Origin: Zetaproteobacteria bacterium CG1_02_55_237
Lineage (GTDB): Bacteria > Pseudomonadota > Zetaproteobacteria > Mariprofundales > Mariprofundaceae
Assembly: GCA_001871195.1 (NCBI GenBank)
Contig: MNXA01000039.1
Coordinates: 1 to 64,000, forward strand
Reading direction: 5' to 3'
DNA: 64,000 nucleotides
Shown piece after piece: positions 1-10,861 of this stretch. The position numbers and the translations under genes were made by a program. Below the pieces are notes generated by a model. It saw only the letters and a program-made list of their open reading frames with translations. It had not been told where the DNA came from and ran no database searches. How positions within the stretch are numbered: position 1 is the first letter of the stretch; each line of letters begins with the position of its first letter.

Positions 1-176
1 GCACACCGGCTGGATGCTTGCGTCAAACGCTTGTCCATCAACCCAGCTTCGCCTTCCCCCTGATAACGCTCTACATAACGCCGGAAGTTACGCTCGCTCA
101 TGCCGAGCAGTCGTCCCGCCTCTTCCTGGGTCAACTGGCCTCTCTGCCAACCACCATATGCCTCATCAAATCTCAT
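1..176 (-). mobile_element. ISNCY-type transposase, N-terminal part
   Basis: Reading the minus strand from an ATG at 176, preceded by a good ribosome site (CAGGAGGT), gives a protein starting MRFDEAYGGWQRGQLTQEEA and continuing with a helix-turn-helix (LLGMSERNFRRYVERY) and a segment ending in MDKRLTQ. This N-terminus is typical of ISNCY-family transposases. The gene runs off the left window edge after about 58 codons, so whether the transposase is intact cannot be judged. It points away from ilvC. Confidence 0.8.
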
Positions 177-300
177 CTTCCTGACCTCCTGTAACACTGT
201 CGTTCGTCTCATCTCTGATTACCTCTCGGGTAATCTTCAGACCGGACAACTTATGAGCTACTGATGAGGACAGGTTATGTGCTGCCGACAGCCAATCGAC
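177..300. mobile_element. IS leader and probable IS end
   Basis: The stretch between the transposase start and the ilvC leader has no gene. It carries the phrase ACCTGTCCTCATCAGTAGCT (minus strand, roughly 258-277), which I associate with the non-coding end of ISNCY-type elements. The exact terminal base and any target duplication cannot be fixed because the other end of the element lies outside the window. Confidence 0.45.
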
Positions 301-370
301 TCGCTGATGACGACGCGGCTTAAAAGCATTATCCTGCGCGCCCTTTTAATAAAACACAGTCAACACCTGA

Positions 371-1405
<1,035 letters not shown>

Positions 1406-1423
1406 GCGATCCAATCTCAATCT

Positions 1424-1450
1424 AAAAGGGAGCCTTATGGCTCCCTTTTT
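1424..1450 (+). terminator. ilvC rho-independent terminator
   Basis: An 11-bp stem AAAAGGGAGCC / GGCTCCCTTTT with a TTAT loop and a trailing T run, 19 bases after the ilvC stop. Confidence 0.9.
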
Positions 1451-1531
1451 TATGTTGCCCACTGTTGAAAATGGCGTTGCGATGGCCCATCTTTGGCAAA
1501 TCAACATTGAACGATGAAAGGAAAGAATGCC

Positions 1532-1987
1532 GTGACGAAAGAAGAGCAGAAGCAACCTGTATTCAGCATAAAAAAGATTTATACCAGAGACATCTCATTC
1601 GAGAATCCCAATGCGCCACAATCATTTACCGCTGCGGAGAACTCACCGAAAATCGAGTTGAACCTCGGGGTGCAGAACCGCCAGGTCAGCGAGGATCATT
1701 GGGAGGTGTCGCTGAAGGTGTCTGTGCTGGCTAAAGATAGTGAGAGCGATAACGTGGTTTTCGAGGTCGAGGTTGAGCAGGCCGGATTGTTCGTACTGAA
1801 GAATATCCCTGAAGAGCACTTGCCTGTGGTGCTCGGCGTGGATTGCCCGACGATCATCTTCCCCTACACCCGGCAGCTTCTCAGTCAGCTCACCGTAGAT
1901 GGCGGCTTCATTCCGCTGCTGATCGACCCATTTAATTTTGCCGCGGCCTATCAGAGCAGTCAGGAGCAACAGCAAACAACCCACTGA
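1532..1987 (+). CDS. secB: protein-export chaperone SecB
   Basis: Cytosolic tetrameric chaperone that keeps preproteins unfolded and hands them to SecA. The core (FSIKKIYTRDISFENPNAPQ, then the VEVEQAGLF and PTIIFPYTRQ strands, and the conserved LIDPFNFAAAY near the end) is diagnostic. An in-frame ATG lies at 1514, but the ribosome site AAGGAAAG (1518-1525) sits 6-7 bases before a GTG at 1532, so GTG is the better start and gives 151 residues. The gene stands alone between two terminators. Confidence 0.95.
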   Translation: MTKEEQKQPVFSIKKIYTRDISFENPNAPQSFTAAENSPKIELNLGVQNRQVSEDHWEVSLKVSVLAKDSESDNVVFEVEVEQAGLFVLKNIPEEHLPVVLGVDCPTIIFPYTRQLLSQLTVDGGFIPLLIDPFNFAAAYQSSQEQQQTTH

Positions 1988-2005
1988 GTGTTTTTTAAAT
2001 CGAAC

Positions 2006-2030
2006 AGGAGGCCGGAAGGCCTCCTTTTTT
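2006..2030 (+). terminator. secB terminator
   Basis: Perfect 8-bp stem AGGAGGCC / GGCCTCCT with a GGAA tetraloop followed by T residues, 18 bases after the secB stop. Confidence 0.92.
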
Positions 2031-2278
2031 GCGCGACAGTAGCAGGCAATCGATATTTTCCTTCAACTTGCGGGCACTGGATACAGCCCAAGATCATCAC
2101 TTCTTAATCCCCTGAATGTCACCCGACTTTACCCGGAATCTACTGCGTTGCATGGACAACTTGTCTTCTCACCATGTTGTGCCGGAGCTGTCGGTTTATT
2201 GACGCTGACGCCTTTCATGGACTAGAAAGGCATTGCGCCGCGTTCGCGGTGACATTGCTTGATTCCATGGAGGAAACA

Positions 2279-3124
2279 ATGAATACAGTACGTTCGCTTA
2301 TTTTAGGCAGAGACAGTGTATATACGCAGCTGGAAGTTCAGTACGAAAAGGAACTCGGATTGGCCTGGTATTACATGCACCCCAAACCCCGGCCCATTTG
2401 CACCCTGACCCTGATAGGAGAAATGCAGCACTGGTTTAATGAATTGCAGACGGCTCCCCGCCATGCCGATCTGCGTTATATCGTGCTGGCTTCGGATGTG
2501 CCCGGCGTGTTTAATCTTGGTGGTGATCTGGAGCTGTTTATTTCACTGATCCATGCGCGTGATCGCGAAGGGCTGCTTCACTATGCCAAATCCTGTATTG
2601 ATACGCTTGCCTTGAATAACAACGGTATCGAACGGGGAATCACCACCATCTCCCTGGTTCAGGGTGATGCCTTGGGCGGCGGTCTGGAGTACGCAGTATC
2701 AAGCGATATCTTGATCGCCGAGCGCAGTGCCAAAATGGGCTTCCCTGAAATCCTTTTCAACCTTTTTCCCGGCATGGGCGCCTACAGTCTGCTGTCGCGG
2801 AAAATCGGTAATCGCGAGGCTGAAAAATTGATCCTGAGTGGCCGGATTTACTCAGCTGAGGAGCTGTATGACTTGGGCGTTGTCGATGTGCTGGCTGAGG
2901 ACGGCCATGGTGAGAAGGATGTTTACGAATATATCAGCCGAGAGGAAAAGGCACGCAATGGTATTACTGCATTCCGTGCGGCCAGGAAGTGCACCCATCC
3001 ATTGAGCTATGAAGAATTGAAGGATGTCACTGATATATGGGTGGATGCAGCACTGAGGTTGAGCAACAGGGATCTGCGCATGATGGAGCGCCTGGTGAGC
3101 AGGCAGTCAGCCAGAAACGCTTAA
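2279..3124 (+). CDS. rpfF: DSF synthase, RpfF-type crotonase
   Basis: Crotonase-fold enzyme that in Xanthomonas makes the diffusible signal factor, a cis-2-unsaturated fatty acid, from acyl-ACP. From the ATG at 2279 (GGAGG five bases upstream; an in-frame ATG at 2174 lacks a ribosome site) the protein has 281 residues. It has the oxyanion motif FNLGGDLELF (78-87), GGGLEYAVSSD with Glu137, and MGFPEILFNLFPGMGAYS with Glu157. These two glutamates match the catalytic pair of RpfF, and the FNLFPGMGAYS stretch separates RpfF from ordinary enoyl-CoA hydratases. It converges on an RpfC-like sensor kinase, as in Xanthomonas. The fatty acid it makes cannot be read from sequence. Confidence 0.9.
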   Translation: MNTVRSLILGRDSVYTQLEVQYEKELGLAWYYMHPKPRPICTLTLIGEMQHWFNELQTAPRHADLRYIVLASDVPGVFNLGGDLELFISLIHARDREGLLHYAKSCIDTLALNNNGIERGITTISLVQGDALGGGLEYAVSSDILIAERSAKMGFPEILFNLFPGMGAYSLLSRKIGNREAEKLILSGRIYSAEELYDLGVVDVLAEDGHGEKDVYEYISREEKARNGITAFRAARKCTHPLSYEELKDVTDIWVDAALRLSNRDLRMMERLVSRQSARNA

Positions 3125-3143
3125 GCGGCAGGGATAAAACAAT

Positions 3144-3171
3144 GAGGCGGGGTGTCCTATCACCCCGCCTC
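3144..3171. terminator. hairpin between convergent rpfF and rpfC
   Basis: A perfect 11-bp inverted repeat GAGGCGGGGTG / CACCCCGCCTC with a TCCTAT loop lies in the 50 bases between the two convergent stops. It has no T run on either side, so it is a weak intrinsic terminator or a 3' end stabiliser serving both genes. Confidence 0.6.
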
Positions 3172-3174
3172 CCC

Positions 3175-5718
3175 CTATGAATCGGATTTGTTTGCCATCT
3201 CCGCTGCAAAGCCCCTGAGCGCCTGGCAACCTTCAAGGAAGATGGCTTCAAATTGCTCGGCATACTGCCTGAGTTGGGTTTCGCTCAACCTTGCCTTATG
3301 CCTTTCGATGTCATGATAGGGAGCAGTGGCCTTTCGCAAGCCCATGGTCACAGCCGAGCCTTTGAAGGCATGCGCGGCATTGGCAAAGGCCATGGTATCA
3401 CCACCCTGCGCGGCTGATTTAAGCTTGGCGATATGACCTGTGGCGCTGGTTTCAAAAAGATCGATGAATTCGGTGATCTTTGCCGGGGATCTGCAAATCC
3501 AGACCAGTTCCTGCAGCATCTCGGCATCCAGAATATCATCTGCATTGCCTTCACTGGTCTGCTCTGGCTCCTCCGGAGGAGTTTTGGGGAGATCAAACTT
3601 AAGCGGTTCGGCGGTCTGCGTATTGCCGTAGCGGGCAACGGTTTGCAGCAGATGTGAAATGTCCACAGGCTTGGTCAGATATTCGTTGGCCCCGGCCTCA
3701 CGACACTGGCGAATGGTTTCCGGCATGGCATCAGCACTGAGCATGACCACCGGGGTGCTGCCGCTGGTATCGAGGAAGCGGAATTGTTTGAGCACATCCA
3801 GGCCACTCACCTCCGGCATATTCATATCCAGAAGGACCAGATCGAAATGCGTATCAATGCTCAGTGCATCGAGCGCTTTTTCACCATCATCTACCAGTTG
3901 GACATGGTGTCCGGCGCGTTGCAGTACCTCGCTGATCACTTCCTGATTCACCGGATTGTCCTCGGCCAGCAGAATCCTGAGTGATTTCATACCCTGTTTG
4001 CGTTGATAGATATCGGAAATGGAAATGACATCACCTGCAGATTGCTGTACTACGCTGGCTGCATGCAGGGCGTTGAACAGCAGCGATTCCTCGATAGGTG
4101 GATGCAGCACGGCGTTGAATCCCGCCGAGTACATGATGCTGTCCGTGCCCTGATTTGCTTCGTGATCAAGCAGAATCAAATCCAAATCACCCAGTCCCGG
4201 TTTGCTGCGCACGGCCTGGGCAAACAACTCCGGTTTACAATGAAGCTGCGAGCGGTCAAGGATTAAGGCGCCGAAGGACTGCCCCGAAGATTCGGCATCA
4301 ACCAGGACCGACAGCAGAGGTGCATCGTCCTCCATGCAGATGCTGTCCACATTCCAGCGCTCGAGCATTTGACGAAGTCGCCGGCCCATGTCTTTGCTGC
4401 TGAGCACCAGAGCGCGGATGGGTACAAGCTGGCGCTTATTCGTGGTCTTTTCCTGTGTCTGGAAGGGGATGGTGATGGTGAAGGTGCTGCCTTCCCCTTC
4501 CCTGCTTTGCAGCTGGATCTTGCCTCCCATCAGTTCAATCAGTTGTCGGGAGATTGTCGTCCCCAGGCCGCTACCACCGTAACGGCGGGTAACACTGTTG
4601 TCTGCCTGGGTGAACTGATCGAATATTTTTTCCTGTGCATCTTCGGATATGCCGATGCCGGTATCCCGGATGGTCATGCGCAACATGGGCTTGTCGTCGG
4701 CATTGAAGTGCAGTTCAACATGTGTGGAAACATAGCCGGCATCGGTAAACTTCACGGCATTGCCAATGAGGTTAATCAGCACCTGTTTCAAATGCTGCGG
4801 GTCACCGATCAGGTTGAAAGGTACGTCTGGTTCGATATTCGCCTCAACCCTGATACCCTTACTCTTCGCCTGTGCTTCGAACATGGTCGCGACACTGCGC
4901 ACCAATTGATGCAGATCGAAGGGTTCGTCGGCCAGTTCCAGCTTGCCCGCTTCGATGCGCGACAGATCAAGGATGCGCTCAATCAGCCCCAGCAGGTGGT
5001 TGCCTGATCTCTTGATGACGGAGGCGAAACGCTTTTGTTCGCGGGTCATATGGGTGGTGGCCAGAAGGTCGCTCATGCCGATGATACCGTTGAGTGGCGT
5101 GCGCAGCTCGTGGCTCATATTGGCGAGGAATTGTGATTTTGCCCGACTTGCCTGCTCGGCCCGGTCGATGGCCTGCTGCAGCTGGAGGATCAGTTTGGCT
5201 ATAAATAATGGAATGATCAGGATGAGAATCAGATAGCCCAAAGCGATGTGTTCATTCGCCGTCCAGTATGGAACATAGGTGATTACGAAGATGAACCCCG
5301 CTGTTGATAGCAGGGTGGCGAGCACCAGGTAGCGCAGACCGAAACGCAGACCGTAGCCAACAATGACCCACAGGTACAAAGCCATAAATGGGGCGCCAGT
5401 TTCGCCATCGAGCAAAAGGAGGCATGCAGTCGGGATGCCGGTGTCGCCAATAACAGTGAGCACTCTGCGCAGATGGTTCTCAGTCGGGGAAAAGAATATC
5501 CACAAAGAGAAACCGATGGTGGCAACCAGATAAAGGCCGAGCACTTGCAGGGGGGCGATAAAACCTCCCCAATAAAAGTAAAGGCATGGGAAGGAAACGA
5601 TAAGCAGGCGGGTTATAGATTGCGGCTTTTCAGGGTTGGTCGAGGCGCGATAGGTCGCCAGCGTCTTTGCCCACAGAGAGGAGCTTTTACTCATTTCAGG
5701 CGAAGATGAGCGGGACAT
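3175..5718 (-). CDS. rpfC: DSF sensor hybrid kinase, RpfC-like
   Basis: Membrane hybrid histidine kinase of 847 residues. Five or six hydrophobic segments (about 35-178) include the [12 protein letters not shown] stretch seen in RpfC sensors. Then come a HisKA domain ([11 protein letters not shown], His203), a HATPase domain with [19 protein letters not shown], a receiver ([13 protein letters not shown] ... [13 protein letters not shown]) and a C-terminal HPt domain (AHAFKGS, His783). TM/HisKA/HATPase/REC/HPt is the RpfC order. Its gene converges on the DSF synthase gene, so it most likely senses that signal. In Xanthomonas RpfC passes phosphate to the HD-GYP protein RpfG and also binds RpfF; no rpfG lies beside it here. 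Neither candidate start (5718 or 5694) has a clear ribosome site. Confidence 0.87.
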   Translation of the reverse strand: MSRSSSPEMSKSSSLWAKTLATYRASTNPEKPQSITRLLIVSFPCLYFYWGGFIAPLQVLGLYLVATIGFSLWIFFSPTENHLRRVLTVIGDTGIPTACLLLLDGETGAPFMALYLWVIVGYGLRFGLRYLVLATLLSTAGFIFVITYVPYWTANEHIALGYLILILIIPLFIAKLILQLQQAIDRAEQASRAKSQFLANMSHELRTPLNGIIGMSDLLATTHMTREQKRFASVIKRSGNHLLGLIERILDLSRIEAGKLELADEPFDLHQLVRSVATMFEAQAKSKGIRVEANIEPDVPFNLIGDPQHLKQVLINLIGNAVKFTDAGYVSTHVELHFNADDKPMLRMTIRDTGIGISEDAQEKIFDQFTQADNSVTRRYGGSGLGTTISRQLIELMGGKIQLQSREGEGSTFTITIPFQTQEKTTNKRQLVPIRALVLSSKDMGRRLRQMLERWNVDSICMEDDAPLLSVLVDAESSGQSFGALILDRSQLHCKPELFAQAVRSKPGLGDLDLILLDHEANQGTDSIMYSAGFNAVLHPPIEESLLFNALHAASVVQQSAGDVISISDIYQRKQGMKSLRILLAEDNPVNQEVISEVLQRAGHHVQLVDDGEKALDALSIDTHFDLVLLDMNMPEVSGLDVLKQFRFLDTSGSTPVVMLSADAMPETIRQCREAGANEYLTKPVDISHLLQTVARYGNTQTAEPLKFDLPKTPPEEPEQTSEGNADDILDAEMLQELVWICRSPAKITEFIDLFETSATGHIAKLKSAAQGGDTMAFANAAHAFKGSAVTMGLRKATAPYHDIERHKARLSETQLRQYAEQFEAIFLEGCQALRGFAAEMANKSDS

Positions 5719-5769
5719 ACAGGCAAATTAGCACAAGCCATGCCAGATTTGTATGAGTTCCTTATAAAC

Positions 5770-6084
5770 TCAGTCGTCAATATCGATCTGGATCAGGCCA
5801 GACTCAATACGCACAGGGAAGGTTTCGATATTCTCGAAGGCCGGCGGTGTAAGGGCCCGCCCATCGCGGATACAGAACCGAGCACCGTGGCGCGGGCAGA
5901 TAATCTGATCTCCTTCGCATCTGCCGCTGGCCAGCTCGCCACCATCGTGTGTGCAGACATCGGCAATGGCATACAATTCACCTTCGAGGTTGAACACGGC
6001 AATCGGTCCGATTTCCGTTTCGACAACCCGTCGTTTGCCCGGGCCGATATCTGTTTCCGGCGCTACATCAATCCATTCAGCCAT
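5770..6084 (-). CDS. Rieske-type ferredoxin
   Basis: A 104-residue soluble Rieske [2Fe-2S] protein of the NirD/biphenyl-dioxygenase ferredoxin type. The ligands are visible as C44-T-H46 and C63-P-R-H66 (CTHDGG and CPRHGARF). There is no signal peptide, so it is cytosolic. It is the last gene of the suf operon, 20 bases after nnrS, with AGGAAAGAG before its ATG. It probably passes electrons to an unidentified partner; similar ferredoxins occur in suf clusters of other bacteria, but their role there is not firmly known. Confidence 0.88.
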   Translation of the reverse strand: MAEWIDVAPETDIGPGKRRVVETEIGPIAVFNLEGELYAIADVCTHDGGELASGRCEGDQIICPRHGARFCIRDGRALTPPAFENIETFPVRIESGLIQIDIDD

Positions 6085-6104
6085 GTCTCTTTCCTCAGTT
6101 TTAT

Positions 6105-7310
6105 TCAGCCCGGTTTACCATCCACCCGAGCGTGCAACAGGATGGAGGCATAGCGAAGACCGACAATTATAAACGCAATGATCCAGCACGTTGCACTGAT
6201 AATGACCGATGCGTCAAGCAGGACTGGCTCAATAAGCGGGGGCAGAATACGAATCAGGGTGGCAAGCAATAGCAGGATAAAGGCTGCCGGCATCCATGGC
6301 AGAGCTGTGATATTGCGACCCGTATGTCCGAGCGCGACTCGGGCCATCATGCCGAGTGTAAACATACCGATAGCCCCCACCGTCCAGGCATGGATGGCCT
6401 GCACGGTCGGGATGCCGATAAACATACTGATGGCATAGATTAAAAAGCCTGCGACCAGCCATGCATAGCCGGCATGCAACACCCATAACATCGGCTGCTG
6501 CAGAATGGCCTTATTAAACCAGCCGATCAGTCGTGCACCATGAATCAGGGAGGCAAAGAATGCGGCAAGGATGATCAGCCAAGGCTGGCCAGTCGCAATC
6601 GTCAAGGCAAACAACAACACCGATGGCAGGGCCAGTTTCTCAATCGTCTTGTTGGCAACAGGCCGCAGCGCAATGGCCCGCTGCATGAAAAAGGGAACGA
6701 CACGTCCGGCAATCAGCACAATCAGAGCGACAATCACAACAACTGCAAGCTGCATGGCCTGAGCGGAAACATCTCTGGCATAGCCCAGTACTTCAGCATG
6801 TACAGCTGCATTGCACAGGCCGAGCAGCAGGAGCAACAGGGGGATCGGGTAATTATTAGATTGCTTTGCCTGCAGGAGTAATCTGGCGAGGACAAGGGCC
6901 AGCACTGGCAGAAACAACATATCAAGCAGGGCAAAGGCAACTGGCGGGATGAAGGAAGCGGCTGACAGGAGTCTTGGTGCCAGCCATAGCAGGGTGAGAA
7001 GGGCCAGCGATGTGCCGGATGATGTATCCAGCCCGGTCCAGTTGCGTACCGATGTAAGCAGAAAGCCCGCAATAACAGCCACTGCATAAGCAAAGACCAT
7101 TTCGTGTGCATGCCACAGGGATAGATTGAAATAGTTGTTTTGCCACAGGCCAGATGAAAAGCCGCCAAGAGAGACCAGCATTAACAACACCGCAAAACAG
7201 ATGCCGAGCAGGAAAAAGGGGCGAAAGCCAAGTGCCAGCAGCGCCCATTTTGATGGCCCGGAAGGTCCCTTCTGAGTCTCAATCTCAATGGACACCGGTG
7301 TGCCGGACAT
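6105..7310 (-). CDS. nnrS: NnrS family membrane protein
   Basis: Polytopic membrane protein of 401 residues with about 12 hydrophobic segments. The hallmark LWHAHEMVFAYAVAVIAGF is near residue 65, followed by LTSVRNWTG, and a GRVVPFF motif lies in the middle; the WHAHE histidines are candidate metal ligands. NnrS proteins contain haem and copper and relieve nitric oxide stress in several proteobacteria. It starts one base after the sufT stop, so it is co-transcribed with the Fe-S assembly genes. This placement suggests protection of Fe-S clusters against NO, which is inference. Confidence 0.9.
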   Translation of the reverse strand: MSGTPVSIEIETQKGPSGPSKWALLALGFRPFFLLGICFAVLLMLVSLGGFSSGLWQNNYFNLSLWHAHEMVFAYAVAVIAGFLLTSVRNWTGLDTSSGTSLALLTLLWLAPRLLSAASFIPPVAFALLDMLFLPVLALVLARLLLQAKQSNNYPIPLLLLLLGLCNAAVHAEVLGYARDVSAQAMQLAVVVIVALIVLIAGRVVPFFMQRAIALRPVANKTIEKLALPSVLLFALTIATGQPWLIILAAFFASLIHGARLIGWFNKAILQQPMLWVLHAGYAWLVAGFLIYAISMFIGIPTVQAIHAWTVGAIGMFTLGMMARVALGHTGRNITALPWMPAAFILLLLATLIRILPPLIEPVLLDASVIISATCWIIAFIIVGLRYASILLHARVDGKPG

Positions 7311-7311
7311 T

Positions 7312-7863
7312 TTAGAACATGCCTAGTTGCAGCTTGGCCTCGTCCGACATCATTGACCGGTCCCATGGGGGGTCGAAAACCAGCTCAACATCCACCTCGG
7401 TGACATTGTCCACATCCAGCAGGTGGGCGCGCACATCTTCAACAAGGATCGGGCCCATGCCGCAGCCGGCCGCGGTCAGCGTCATGATCACCTCGACACG
7501 GTTGCCGGGTTTCAGCGGGGTGATGTCGCAATGGTAAATCAGGCCGAGATCAACGATGTTCACCGGAATCTCCGGGTCATAACACTTCTCCAGCGCCTCC
7601 CACAGCGCATCCTCATCAACGGGTCCTGCAGGCACTTTGCTTTTCCCTGTTTCATGCTCCGTGCTTTCCAGGCCCAGCGCATCGGCATTGCTGCTCTCGA
7701 TGCGCGCCAGATTGCCGTTGATATTGACCGTATATGAACTTCCCAAGGCCTGCGTGATCATCACCCTACTGCCTTCGGGGATGGTTACCGGTGTACCCAT
7801 GGGAATGAGTAGTGCTTCGCAGTCGCGCAGCACCGTAATGTTTTCTCCGATATGAACGTCCAC
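7312..7863 (-). CDS. sufT: SufT, DUF59 Fe-S assembly protein
   Basis: 183 residues. The N-terminal part (about 1-60) is the SufT-specific extension. The C-terminal DUF59/MIP18 domain starts at DEDALWEALEKCYDPEIPVN and carries the conserved TAAGCGMGP cysteine. SufT helps mature Fe-S proteins downstream of the SUF scaffold and is common where sufU is present. It follows sufU by three bases and abuts nnrS. Confidence 0.93.
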   Translation of the reverse strand: MDVHIGENITVLRDCEALLIPMGTPVTIPEGSRVMITQALGSSYTVNINGNLARIESSNADALGLESTEHETGKSKVPAGPVDEDALWEALEKCYDPEIPVNIVDLGLIYHCDITPLKPGNRVEVIMTLTAAGCGMGPILVEDVRAHLLDVDNVTEVDVELVFDPPWDRSMMSDEAKLQLGMF

Positions 7864-7866
7864 CGT

Positions 7867-8322
7867 CTACTCCGTTTTGGCCGGTTCGGGCCTGTCTTTG
7901 ACTGCTGCAAGCAGCGTGTGCCAGCACAGCGTGGCGCATTTGATACGGCTGGGGAACTCGCGCACCCCGGCCAGCACGGTCAACTTGCCCAAGACCTCTT
8001 CATCAGGCGCTTCATCAAGCTCTGAGGTGGCCATGTGCTGGAAGTGCCCGAACATATCCTCGGACTCCTGCATGGTTTTTCCCTTCAGCGCATCGGTCAT
8101 CAGTGAGGCACTTGCCACCGAGATCGCACAACCTTCACCTTCGAAGGATACATCCTCAATCACGCCCGCATCATTCACCTTCAGGTAGACATGCAGCTTG
8201 TCGCCGCACAGAGGGTTGTAGCCATCCGCCTCATGGTTGAAGTCGGCAAGTTTGCCGAAATTGCGCGGGCTTTTGTTGTGATCGACAATCACCTGCTGGT
8301 ACAAATCTCTCAGATCAAACAT
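7867..8322 (-). CDS. sufU: SufU/IscU-type scaffold or sulfur acceptor
   Basis: 151 residues of the IscU/SufU fold. The conserved cysteines appear in NPLCGDK, GEGCAISVAS and RIKCATLCWH. The insertion between the second and third cysteine, with its position next to sufS, matches SufU rather than IscU. In Gram-positive bacteria SufU is a zinc protein that accepts sulfur from SufS; the same role here is inferred. It lies 34 bases after sufS. No sufE is seen in the operon, which fits SufU taking that role. Confidence 0.92.
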   Translation of the reverse strand: MFDLRDLYQQVIVDHNKSPRNFGKLADFNHEADGYNPLCGDKLHVYLKVNDAGVIEDVSFEGEGCAISVASASLMTDALKGKTMQESEDMFGHFQHMATSELDEAPDEEVLGKLTVLAGVREFPSRIKCATLCWHTLLAAVKDRPEPAKTE

Positions 8323-8356
8323 GCAAAACCTCGATTCAAGGCTGTGGGAAGAATCC

Positions 8357-9577
8357 TCATGCGAACAGCTCCTGTGCCTTGGTCAGAGCGGCGAACAAAG
8401 CATCTACCTCGCCCCTGGTGTTGTAGGCGGCAAACGAAGCGCGGGCGGTGGCCGGCACGTGGAAATGCTGCATCACCGGCATGGCGCAGTGGTGGCCGGC
8501 GCGAATGGCCACGCCTTCGCGATCCAGAATGGTGCCCAGATCATGCGGGTGCACACCCTTGATGGTGAATGACAAAACCGAAGCCTTATCTCGCGCTGCG
8601 CCAATGATCCTCAAGCCGTCGAAGGCCTTTGCTTTCTCTGTGGCATAGGCGAGCAGATCGTTTTCATGCGCGGAGGCAGCATCAATGCCCGTTTTCTTCA
8701 GCCAGTCCACAGCAGCACCAAAGCCAATGGCACCGGCGATGTTCGGCGTACCCGCCTCGAATTTATAGGGCAGATCGTTGTACTGCGTTTTCTCGAAGGT
8801 GACCATGGTGATCATATCGCCGCCGCCCTGGTATGGCGGCATGGCATCAAGCAAGGCCTCTTTGGCATAGAGCATGCCGATGCCTGTCGGGCCATACATC
8901 TTATGCGCGCTGGTTACATAGAAATCGCAATCCAGTGCCTGCACATCAACATGCAGGTGGGCCAGCGCCTGTGCGCCATCGAGCAGCACCTTCGCGCCGA
9001 CCGCATGCGCCTTTTCGATAATCGTCTTCACCGGATTGATGGTGCCCAGCGCATTGGACAGATGGACAATGCCAACCAGCCTGGTGCGCTCGCCAAGCAG
9101 CGAGTCCAGCTGATCCATGCACAACTCACCGGCATCGTTGATCGGCAACACCTTAAGGGTTGCGCCAACGCGTTCGCACAGCATCTGCCACGGCACGATA
9201 TCGGAATGGTGTTCCATCTCGCTGACCAGCACCTCATCACCGGCACCGATATTGGTCATGCCCCAGCTGGAGGCGACCAGATTGATGGCTTCGGTGGCGC
9301 CGCGGGTGAAGATGATTTCGCGCCGGCTGGTCGCGTTGAGCAGCTCGCGAATCTTGTCGCGCGCCGCCTCATAGCTGGCGGTGGCGCGCTCGGAGAGGGC
9401 ATGCACGCCGCGATGCACATTGGCGTTGTCGCGTTCGTAATAATGCCGCACGGCATCGATCACGCTTTGCGGCTTTTGCGTCGTGGCTGCATTATCCAGA
9501 TAGACCAGCGGCTTGCCGTACACCTCCTGGTGCAGGATAGGAAACTCGGCCCGGACCTTTTCTACATCAAACATCAT
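8357..9577 (-). CDS. sufS: cysteine desulfurase SufS
   Basis: PLP-dependent class V aminotransferase fold of about 406 residues that removes sulfur from cysteine for cluster assembly. The PLP lysine is in VTSAHKMYGPTGIG and the persulfide cysteine in RAGHHCAMPVM, the short-loop form of group II (SufS) desulfurases. An upstream in-frame TTG at 9595 is open, but AAGGA sits properly in front of the ATG pair at 9577/9574. It sits between sufD and sufU. Confidence 0.96.
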   Translation of the reverse strand: MMFDVEKVRAEFPILHQEVYGKPLVYLDNAATTQKPQSVIDAVRHYYERDNANVHRGVHALSERATASYEAARDKIRELLNATSRREIIFTRGATEAINLVASSWGMTNIGAGDEVLVSEMEHHSDIVPWQMLCERVGATLKVLPINDAGELCMDQLDSLLGERTRLVGIVHLSNALGTINPVKTIIEKAHAVGAKVLLDGAQALAHLHVDVQALDCDFYVTSAHKMYGPTGIGMLYAKEALLDAMPPYQGGGDMITMVTFEKTQYNDLPYKFEAGTPNIAGAIGFGAAVDWLKKTGIDAASAHENDLLAYATEKAKAFDGLRIIGAARDKASVLSFTIKGVHPHDLGTILDREGVAIRAGHHCAMPVMQHFHVPATARASFAAYNTRGEVDALFAALTKAQELFA

Positions 9578-9601
9578 CAATCCTTTTGTGCTCAAAAGAC
9601 T

Positions 9602-10861
9602 TCATCCCAGCATGGCCTCGGCATCTGTACCGAAGGGAAGTTTCGAGAAGGCAGCCTTTTCGATAAAGCGGCGCAGTGCAGGCAGGCTGATGCCGGTGAG
9701 TACCTCATCGGCGAAGGCGAAGGTCAGCATCTGCCGTGCCTCCTCCGCGGATATGCCGCGCGATTTGAGATAAAACAATTGCTTATCATCCAGCTGGCCG
9801 ATGGTGCAGCCATGTGCAGCCTTCACATCATCATGGTGAATCACCAGCTCAGGCTTGGCATCGATTTCCGCTTTGTCGGAGAGCAGCAGGTTGGCATTTT
9901 TTTGTGCCGAGTCGGTGCCGGAAGCCCCTTTATGCACAACCACCTTGCCGTTGAACACGCCATGGGCGCGATCATCGAGCACGCCGCGATAATGCTCGCG
10001 GCTGGTGCAGTGTGGCGCACGGTGATCAATCTGCGTGTGATGATCCGAGTGCTGCCTGCCGGTCGGCATATACAAGCCGTCCAGCTTGCATGCAGCACCG
10101 GGACCGGCCAGGTCAACCGCGATATCCAGGCGCGCCAATGAGGCACCGAGGGCAATGGCGTGCGAGGTAAAGTTGCTGTCCCGACCCTGCCAGACATCCA
10201 GGCGGCCGAGATGAAACTGCTTGAGCGACTCGTCCTGCAAGCGGTCATGTGTCAGTTGCGCCGCATCACCCAGATGCACCAGCGTCACAGCATGCGTAAG
10301 ACCCGGCTCTTCATTTACGCCGGCATAGTGCTCAATCACATGGGCGCAGGCTTCTTTGCCCAGCCACAGGCCATGACGCAGATGCGAAGCACCGGATTGG
10401 CTTGCGATGTGCAGCACATAGATCGGCTTGTCGAGTTTCACGCCATCGGCAAGACACAGACAGACGCCATCCTCAGCCAGTGCGCTGTTGGCGGCGAGCG
10501 CGCCATTGAACAGTGGCGCATCGGCATCCCAGGCAAGAGCCTTGACGGCCTGTTCGCCATTGGTGGCTAATAGCTCGGAAAGTGGTGTGAGCGCTGCACC
10601 TGCAGGCAGGGATGAGGCGCTGGACACAAGGCGGCCATCGGCAAAGACGATACGCCAGGCATCGAGATCGGGGATGGCCAGCGCATCAATGTCATCAGTC
10701 GTGAGGCCTGTCGGTTCAGCTGCCGTCCACCATGTTTCACCCAGTGTGCTGCTGATGCGAGCCAGAGAGGTATATTTCCACTCTTCCTGACGCGTGGTCG
10801 GAAGGCCGGCCTGTTCAAAGGCACCCCATGCACCTTTTCGGAATTCAGCAAGCTTAGGCAT
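9602..10861 (-). CDS. sufD: SufD, SUF scaffold subunit
   Basis: Subunit of the SufBC2D scaffold, 419 residues from the ATG at 10861. That start has GAGGAAG six bases upstream and overlaps the end of sufC by eight bases; a longer open frame to 10885 is less likely. The SufB/SufD beta-helix is recognisable in the C-terminal half ([40 protein letters not shown]), where the histidine of AAHGCTIG corresponds to the one placed near the cluster at the SufB-SufD interface. Confidence 0.93.
   Translation of the reverse strand: MPKLAEFRKGAWGAFEQAGLPTTRQEEWKYTSLARISSTLGETWWTAAEPTGLTTDDIDALAIPDLDAWRIVFADGRLVSSASSLPAGAALTPLSELLATNGEQAVKALAWDADAPLFNGALAANSALAEDGVCLCLADGVKLDKPIYVLHIASQSGASHLRHGLWLGKEACAHVIEHYAGVNEEPGLTHAVTLVHLGDAAQLTHDRLQDESLKQFHLGRLDVWQGRDSNFTSHAIALGASLARLDIAVDLAGPGAACKLDGLYMPTGRQHSDHHTQIDHRAPHCTSREHYRGVLDDRAHGVFNGKVVVHKGASGTDSAQKNANLLLSDKAEIDAKPELVIHHDDVKAAHGCTIGQLDDKQLFYLKSRGISAEEARQMLTFAFADEVLTGISLPALRRFIEKAAFSKLPFGTDAEAMLG

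Noticed and set aside
8666-10141. A 491-codon open frame on the plus strand
   Set aside because: It lies opposite sufS and sufD, which have clear catalytic motifs; it shows no family resemblance.
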